Positions 56,301 through 64,000 of a stretch of 64,000 nucleotides of DNA are shown here, piece after piece (positions within the stretch are counted from its first letter, which is position 1; every line of letters begins with the position of its first letter). The notes under the pieces were generated by a model that made no database searches, was not told the origin of the DNA, and worked only from the letters and a program-made list of their open reading frames with translations. The stretch is from Tritrichomonas musculus (Eukaryota; Parabasalia; Tritrichomonadida; Tritrichomonadidae), in NCBI GenBank assembly GCA_039105265.1, contig JAPFFF010000051.1, positions 186,001-250,000 on the forward strand, given 5' to 3'. Both the position numbers and the translations under genes were made by a program.

Positions 56301-59300
56301 GCTGAGCTGCGACAGCTGCAGGTGGAAAATCAATCTTTACCAATTTAGCCTTCCACCTGCGGCTATCGCTTCTCAGCTGCAGGTGGAGGTAAAGAAATAA
56401 GGAAACCAAGTTTCCACCTGCGGCTGAGCTGCGACAGCTGCAGGTGGAAAATCACTATTTACCAATTTAGCCTTCCACCTGCGGCTATCGCTTCTCAGCT
56501 GCAGGTGGAGGTAAAGAAATAAGGAAACCAAGTTTCCACCTGCGGCTGAGCTGCGACAGCTGCAGGTGGAAAATCACTATTTACCAATTTAGCCTTCCAC
56601 CTGCGGCTATCGCTTCTCAGCTGCAGGTGGAGGTAAAGAAATAAGGAAACCAAGTTTCCACCTGCGGCTGAGCTGCGACAGCTGCAGGTGGAAAATCACT
56701 ATTTACCAATTTAGCCTTCCACCTGCGGCTATCGCTTCTCAGCTGCAGGTGGAGGTAAAGAAATAAGGAAACCAAGTTTCCACCTGCGGCTATCGCTTCT
56801 CAGCTGCAGGTGGAGGTAAAGAAATAAGGAAACCAAGTTTCCACCTGCGGCTGAGCTGCGACAGCTGCAGGTGGAAAATCACTATTTACCAATTTAGCCT
56901 TCCACCTGCGGCTATCGCTTCTCAGCTGCAGGTGGAGGTAAAGAAATAAGGAAACCAAGTTTCCACCTACGGCTATCGCTTCTCAGCTGCAGGTGGAGGT
57001 AAAGAAATAAGGAAATCAAGTTTCCACCTGCGGCTATCGCTTCTCAGCTGCAGGTGGAAGTAAAGAAATAAGGAAACCAAGTTTCCACCTGCGGCTATCG
57101 CTTCTCAGCTGCAGGTGGAAGTAAAGAAATAAGGAAACCAAGTTTCCACCTGCGGCTGAGCTGCGACAGCTGCAGGTGGAAAATCACTATTTACCAATTT
57201 AGCCTTCCACCTGCGGCTATCGCTTCTCAGCTGCAGGTGGAGGTAAAGAAATAAGGAAACCAAGTTTCCACCTACGGCTATCGCTTCTCAGCTGCAGGTG
57301 GAGGTAAAGAAATAAGGAAATCAAGTTCCCACCTGCGGCTATCGCTTCTCAGCTGCAGGTGGAAGTAAAGAAATAAGGAAACCAAGTTTCCACCTGCGGC
57401 TGAGCTGCGACAGCTGCAGGTGGAAAATCACTATTTACCAATTTAGCCTTCCACCTGCGGCTATCGCTTCTCAGCTGCAGGTGGAGGTAAAGAAATAAGG
57501 AAACCAAGTTTCCACCTACGGCTATCGCTTCTCAGCTGCAGGTGGAGGTAAAGAAATAAGGAAACCAAGTTTCCACCTGCGGCTATCGCTTCTCAGCTGC
57601 AGGTGGAAGTAAAGAAATAAGGAAACCAAGTTTCCACCTGCGGCTGAGCTGCGACAGCTGCAGGTGGAAAATCACTATTTACCAATTTAGCCTTCCACCT
57701 GCGGCTATCGCTTCTCAGCTGCAGGTGGAGGTAAAGAAATAAGGAAACCAAGTTTCCACCTGCGGCTGAGCTGCGACAGCTGCAGGTGGAAAATCACTAT
57801 TTACCAATTTAGCCTTCCACCTGCGGCTATCGCTTCTCAGCTGCAGGTGGAGGTAAAGAAATAAGGAAACCAAGTTTCCACCTGCGGCTATCGCTTCTCA
57901 GCTGCAGGTGGAGGTAAAGAAATAAGGAAACCAAGTTTCCACCTGCGGCTATCGCTTCTCAGCTGCAGGTGGAGGTAAAGAAATAAGGAAACCAAGTTTC
58001 CACCTGCGGCTGAGCTGCGACAGCTGCAGGTGGAAAATCACTATTTACCAATTTAGCCTTCCACCTGCGGCTATCGCTTCTCAGCTGCAGGTGGAGGTAA
58101 AGAAATAAGGAAACCAAGTTTCCACCTGCGGCTGAGCTGCGACAGCTGCAGGTGGAAAATCAATCTTTACCAATTTAGCCTTCCACCTGCGGCTATCTAT
58201 TCTCAGCTGCAGGTGGAGGTAAAGAAATAAGGAAACCAAGTTTCCACCTGCGGCTGAGCTGCGACAGCTGCAGGTGGAAAATCACTATTTACCAATTTAG
58301 CATTCCACCTGCGGCTATCGCTTCTCAGCTGCAGGTGGAGGTAAAGAAATAAGGAAACCAAGTTTCCACCTGCGGCTGAGCTGCGACAGCTGCAGGTGGA
58401 AAATCACTATTTACCAATTTAGCCTTCCACCTGCGGCTATCGATTCTCAGCTGCAGGTGGAAGTAAAGAAATAAGGAAACCAAGTTTCCACCTGCGGCTG
58501 AGCTGCGACAGCTGCAGGTGGAAAATCACTATTTACCAATTTAGCCTTCCACCTGCGGCTATCGCTTCTCAGCTGCAGGTGGAGGTAAAGAAATAAGGAA
58601 ACCAAGTTTCCACCTGCGGCTATCGCTTCTCAGCTGCAGGTGGAAGTAAAGAAATAAGGAAACCAAGTTTCCACCTACGGCTATCGCTTCTCAACTGCAG
58701 GTGGAGGTAAAGAAATAAGGAAATCAAGTTTCCACCTACGGCTATCGCTTCTCAGCTGCAGGTGGTGGTAAAGAAATAAGGAAACCAAGTTTCCACCTGC
58801 GGCTATCGCTTCTCAGCTGCAGGTGGAAGTAAAGAAATAAGGAAACCAAGTTTCCACCTGCGGCTATCGCTTCTCAGCTGCAGGTGGAGGTAAAGAAATA
58901 AGGAAACCAAGTTTCCACCTGCGGCTATCGCTTCTCAGCTGCAGGTGGAGGTAAAGAAATAAGGAAACCAAGTTTCCACCTGCGGCTGAGCTGCGACAGC
59001 TGCAGGTGGAAAATCACTATTTACCAATTTAGCCTTCCACCTGCGGCTATCGCTTCTCAGCTGCAGGTGGAGGTAAAGAAATAAGGAAACCAAGTTTCCA
59101 CCTGCGGCTATCGCTTCTCAGCTGCAGGTGGAGGTAAAGAAATAAGGAAACCAAGTTTCCACCTGCGGCTGAGCTGCGACAGCTGCAGGTGGAAAATCAC
59201 TATTTACCAATTTAGCCTTCCACCTGCGGCTATCGCTTCTCAGCTGCAGGTGGAGGTAAAGAAATAAGGAAACCAAGTTTCCACCTGCGGCTGAGCTGCG

Positions 59301-62300
59301 ACAGCTGCAGGTGGAAAATCACTCTTTACCAATTTAGCCTTCCACCTGCGGCTATCGCTTCTCAGCTGCAGGTGGAAGTAAAGAAATAAGGAAACCAAGT
59401 TTCCACCTGCGGCTGAGCTGCGACAGCTGCAGGTGGAAAATCACTATTTACCAATTTAGCCTTCCACCTGCGGCTATCTCTTCTCAGCTGCAGGTGGAGG
59501 TAAAGAAATAAGGAAACCAAGTTTCCACCTGCGGCTGAGCTGCGACAGCTGCAGGTGGAAAATCACTATTTACCAATTTAGCCTTCCACCTGCGGCTATC
59601 GCTTCTCAGCTGCAGGTGGAGGTAAAGAAATAAGGAAACCAAGTTTCCACCTGCGGCTGAGCTGCGACAGCTGCAGGTGGAAAATCACTATTTACCAATT
59701 TAGCCTTCCACCTGCGGCTATCGCTTCTCAGCTGCAGGTGGAGGTAAAGAAATAAGGAAACCAAGTTTCCACCTGCGGCTGAGCTGCGACAGCTGCAGGT
59801 GGAAAATCACTATTTACCAATTTAGCCTTCCACCTGCGGCTATCGCTTCTCAGCTGCAGGTGGAGGTAAAGAAATAAGGAAACCAAGTTTCCACCTGCGG
59901 CTGAGCTGCGACAGCTGCAGGTGGAAAATCACTATTTACCAATTTAGCCTTCCACCTGCGGCTATCGCTTCTCAGCTGCAGGTGGAGGTAAAGAAATAAG
60001 GAAACCAAGTTTCCACCTGCGGCTGAGCTGCGACAGCTGCAGGTGGAAAATCACTATTTACCAATTTAGCCTTCCACCTGCGGCTATCGCTTCTCAGCTG
60101 CAGGTGGAAGTAAAGAAATAAGGAAACCAAGTTTCCACCTGCGGCTGAGCTGCGACAGCTGCAGGTGGAAAATCACTATTTACCAATTTAGCCTTCCACC
60201 TGCGGCTATCGCTTCTCAGCTGCAGGTGGAGGTAAAGAAATAAGGAAACCAAGTTTCCACCTGCGGCTGAGCTGCGACAGCTGCAGGTGGAAAATCACTA
60301 TTTACCAATTTAGCCTTCCACCTGCGGCTATCGCTTCTCAGCTGCAGGTGGAGGTAAAGAAATAAGGAAACCAAGTTTCCACCTGCGGCTATCGCTTCTC
60401 AGCTGCAGGTGGAGGTAAAGAAATAAGGAAACCAAGTTTCCACCTGCGGCTGAGCTGCGACAGCTGCAGGTGGAAAATCACTATTTACCAATTTAGCCTT
60501 CCACCTGCGGCTATCTCTTCTCAGCTGCAGGTGGAGGTAAAGAAATAAGGAAACCAAGTTTCCACCTGCGGCTGAGCTGCGACAGCTGCAGGTGGAAAAT
60601 CACTATTTACCAATTTAGCCTTCCACCTGCGGCTATCGATTCTCAGCTGCAGGTGGAGGTAAAGAAATAAGGAAACCAAGTTTCCACCTGCGGCTGAGCT
60701 GCGACAGCTGCAGGTGGAAAATCACTCTTTACCAATTTAGCCTTCCACCTGCGGCTATCGCTTCTCAGCTGCAGGTGGAGGTAAAGAAATAAGGAAACCA
60801 AGTTTCCACCTGCGGCTGAGCTGCGACAGCTGCAGGTGGAAAATCACTATTTACCAATTTAGCCTTCCACCTGCGGCTATCGCTTCTCAGCTGCAGGTGG
60901 AAGTAAAGAAATAAGGAAACCAAGTTTCCACCTGCGGCTGAGCTGCGACAGCTGCAGGTGGAAAATCACTATTTACCAATTTAGCCTTCCACCTGCGGCT
61001 ATCGCTTCTCAGCTGCAGGTGGAGGTAAAGAAATAAGGAAACCAAGTTCCCACCTGCGGCTATCGCTTCTCAGCTGCAGGTGGAAGTAAAGAAATAAGGA
61101 AACCAAGTTTCCACCTGCGGCTGAGCTGCGACAGCTGCAGGTGGAAAATCACTATTTACCAATTTAGCCTTCCACCTGCGGCTATCGCTTCTCAGCTGCA
61201 GGTGGAGGTAAAGAAATAAGGAAACCAAGTTTCCACCTGCGGCTATCGCTTCTCAGCTGCAGGTGGAGGTAAAGAAATAAGGAAACCAAGTTTCCACCTG
61301 CGGCTATCGCTTCTCAGCTGCAGGTGGAAAATCACTATTTACCAATTTAGCCTTCCACCTGCGGCTATCGCTTCTAAGCTGCAGGTGGAGGTAAAGAAAT
61401 AAGGAAACCAAGTTTCCACCTGCGGCTGAGCTGCGACAGCTGCAGGTGGAAAATCACTATTTACCAATTTAGCCTTCCACCTGCGGCTATCGCTTCTCAG
61501 CTGCAGGTGGAGGTAAAGAAATAAGGAAATCAAGTTCCCACCTGCGGCTATCGCTTCTCAGCTGCAGGTGGAAGTAAAGAAATAAGGAAACCAAGTTTCC
61601 ACCTGCGGCTATCGCTTCTCAGCTGCAGGTGGAAGTAAAGAAATAAGGAAACCAAGTTTCCACCTGCGGCTATCGCTTCTCAGCTGCAGGTGGAGGTAAA
61701 GAAATAAGGAAACCAAGTTTCCACCTGCGGCTATCGCTTCTCAGCTGCAGGTGGAGGTAAAGAAATAAGGAAATCAAGTTTCCACCTGCGGCTATCGCTT
61801 CTCAGCTGCAGGTGGAGGTAAAGAAATAAGGAAACCAAGTTTCCACCTGCGGCTATCGCTTCTCAGCTGCAGGTGGAAGTAAAGAAATAAGGAAACCAAG
61901 TTTCCACCTGCGGCTGAGCTGCGACAGCTGCAGGTGGAAAATCACTCTTTACCAATTTAGCCTTCCACCTGCGGCTATCGCTTCTCAGCTGCAGGTGGAG
62001 GTAAAGAAATAAGGAAACCAAGTTTCCACCTGCGGCTATCGCTTCTCAGCTGCAGGTGGAAGTAAAGAAATAAGGAAACCAAGTTTCCACCTACGGCTAT
62101 CGCTTCTCAACTGCAGGTGGAGGTAAAGAAATAAGGAAATCAAGTTTCCACCTACGGCTATCGCTTCTCAGCTGCAGGTGGAGGTAAAGAAATAAGGAAA
62201 CCAAGTTTCCACCTGCGGCTATCGCTTCTCAGCTGCAGGTGGAAGTAAAGAAATAAGGAAACCAAGTTTCCACCTGCGGCTATCGCTTCTCAGCTGCAGG

Positions 62301-64000
62301 TGGAGGTAAAGAAATAAGGAAACCAAGTTTCCACCTGCAGCTATCGCTTCTCAGCTGCAGGTGGAGGTAAAGAAATAAGGAAACCAAGTTTCCACCTGCG
62401 GCTGAGCTGCGACAGCTGCAGGTGGAAAATCACTATTTACCAATTTAGCCTTCCACCTGCGGCTATCGCTTCTCAGCTGCAGGTGGAGGTAAAGAAATAA
62501 GGAAACCAAGTTTCCACCTGCGGCTATCGCTTCTCAGCTGCAGGTGGAGGTAAAGAAATAAGGAAACCAAGTTTCCACCTGCGGCTGAGCTGCGACAGCT
62601 GCAGGTGGAAAATCACTATTTACCAATTTAGCCTTCCACCTGCGGCTATCGCTTCTCAGCTGCAGGTGGAGGTAAAGAAATAAGGAAACCAAGTTTCCAC
62701 CTGCGGCTATCGCTTCTCAGCTGCAGGTGGAGGTAAAGAAATAAGGAAACCAAGTTTCCACCTACGGCTATCGCTTCTCAACTGCAGGTGGAGGTAAAGA
62801 AATAAGGAAATCAAGTTTCCACCTACGGCTATCGCTTCTCAGCTGCAGGTGGAGGTAAAGAAATAAGGAAACCAAGTTTCCACCTGCGGCTATCGCTTCT
62901 CAGCTGCAGGTGGAAGTAAAGAAATAAGGAAACCAAGTTTCCACCTGCGGCTATCGCTTCTCAGCTGCAGGTGGAGGTAAAGAAATAAGGAAACCAAGTT
63001 TCCACCTGCAGCTATCGCTTCTCAGCTGCAGGTGGAGGTAAAGAAATAAGGAAACCAAGTTTCCACCTGCGGCTGAGCTGCGACAGCTGCAGGTGGAAAA
63101 TCACTATTTACCAATTTAGCCTTCCACCTGCGGCTATCGCTTCTCAGCTGCAGGTGGAGGTAAAGAAATAAGGAAACCAAGTTTCCACCTGCGGCTATCG
63201 CTTCTCAGCTGCAGGTGGAGGTAAAGAAATAAGGAAACCAAGTTTCCACCTGCGGCTGAGCTGCGACAGCTGCAGGTGGAAAATCACTATTTACCAATTT
63301 AGCCTTCCACCTGCGGCTATCGCTTCTCAGCTGCAGGTGGAGGTAAAGAAATAAGGAAACCAAGTTTCCACCTGCGGCTGAGCTGCGACAGCTGCAGGTG
63401 GAAAATCACTCTTTACCAATTTAGCCTTCCACCTGCGGCTATCGCTTCTCAGCTGCAGGTGGAGGTAAAGAAATAAGGAAACCAAGTTTCCACCTGCGGC
63501 TGAGCTGCGACAGCTGCAGGTGGAAAATCACTATTTACCAATTTAGCCTTCCACCTGCGGCTATCGCTTCTCAGCTGCAGGTGGAGGTAAAGAAATAAGG
63601 AAACCAAGTTTCCACCTGCGGCTATCGCTTCTCAGCTGCAGGTGGAGGTAAAGAAATAAGGAAACCAAGTTTCCACCTGCGGCTGAGCTGCGACAGCTGC
63701 AGGTGGAAAATCACTATTTACCAATTTAGCCTTCCACCTGCGGCTATCGATTCTCAGCTGCAGGTGGAAGTAAAGAAATAAGGAAACCAAGTTTCCACCT
63801 GCGGCTGAGCTGCGACAGCTGCAGGTGGAAAATCACTCTTTACCAATTTAGCCTTCCACCTGCGGCTATCGCTTCTCAGCTGCAGGTGGAAGTAAAGAAA
63901 TAAGGAAACCAAGTTTCCACCTGCGGCTGAGCTGCGACAGCTGCAGGTGGAAAATCAATCTTTACCAATTTAGCCTTCCACCTGCGGCTATCGATTCTCA
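32341..64000. repeat. Long 61-bp A/B hairpin satellite array
   Basis: About 519 head-to-tail monomers of exactly 61 bp run to the window end. Every unit starts TTCCACCTGCGGCT. Type A continues ATCGCTTCTC, then AGCTGCAGGTGGA, then a purine-rich tail GGTAAAGAAATAAGGAAACC. Type B continues GAGCTGCGAC, the same AGCTGCAGGTGGA, then AAATCACTATTTACCAATTT. TCCACCTGC and GCAGGTGGA in each unit are reverse complements, so each monomer can form a 9-10-bp stem. GC is about 50% in both types against roughly 20% in the host spacers. The common order is A-B (122-bp dimer) with runs of A; no B-B was noticed. Common variants are CTACGG for CTGCGG, GGAAGT for GGAGGT, ATCAAG for ACCAAG, TTCCC for TTTCC, CACTCTTTA or CAATCTTTA for CACTATTTA, and GCATTCC for GCCTTCC. 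Each unit carries joined PvuII and PstI sites (CAGCTGCAG). There is no coding content. Confidence 0.98.

Noticed and set aside
61339-61533. 64-codon minus frame inside the satellite
   Set aside because: It exists only because one point variant and the 61-bp period leave a short open stretch; its translation is satellite repeated in shifting frames.
32341-64000. CRISPR array
   Set aside because: The repeats are continuous with no unique spacers, unit tails repeat as A or B types, there are no cas genes, and the setting is eukaryotic.
20252-64000. Satellite as the inverted terminal repeat of the Maverick-like element
   Set aside because: Both blocks have the same orientation, whereas terminal inverted repeats would be opposite.

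Overview
The window looks like nuclear DNA of a parabasalid protist (Trichomonas/Tritrichomonas-like). The reasons are very AT-rich, intron-poor DNA, a trichomonad-type initiator (TCATTTT) a few bases before one start codon, many decayed members of gene families that are large in trichomonads (protein kinases, Sel1-repeat kinases, LCAT-like enzymes, BTB/BACK-like proteins), and a Maverick/Polinton element. This assignment is an inference, because no rRNA or other species marker is present.

Positions 1-20,250 are host chromosome. Three protein genes look intact: an MFS-type membrane transporter (4239-5600, +), a PP2A scaffold (A) subunit-like HEAT protein (11147-13258, -) and an alpha-solenoid-like protein of unknown role (14281-15714, -). 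One tRNA-Pro(TGG) lies between the last two. Around them are decayed genes: a kinase (561-1275), an LCAT-like acyltransferase/phospholipase (about 6000-6700), a kinase with Sel1 repeats (about 7050-8705), an unrecognised gene (about 9380-10790), a weak transposase-like remnant (about 13490-13910) and a BTB/BACK-like fragment (about 18975-19361). A 246-bp MITE with clear terminal inverted repeats sits at 15939-16186, and several strong hairpins follow it.

From 20,252 to 20,737 there are eight copies of a GC-rich (about 50%) 61-bp satellite. It is interrupted from 20,738 to about 32,340 by a Maverick/Polinton-like element that carries a protein-primed family B DNA polymerase, a small protein with penton-like features, and two very large related proteins. 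The element starts with AG, as Mavericks do. Its reading frames are long and clean, so it looks young, but it appears incomplete as seen here (about one break).

From about 32,341 to the window end (more than 31.6 kb, about 519 monomers) the same satellite continues in the same orientation. It is built from two 61-bp monomer types, A and B. They share a hairpin-forming GC-rich head and differ in the loop and the 24-bp tail. The 61-bp phase is kept without net insertion or deletion to the window end. Marker variants recur at exact multiples of 61 bp, which shows higher-order duplication. This array and its relation to the Maverick-like element are the most unusual content of the window.
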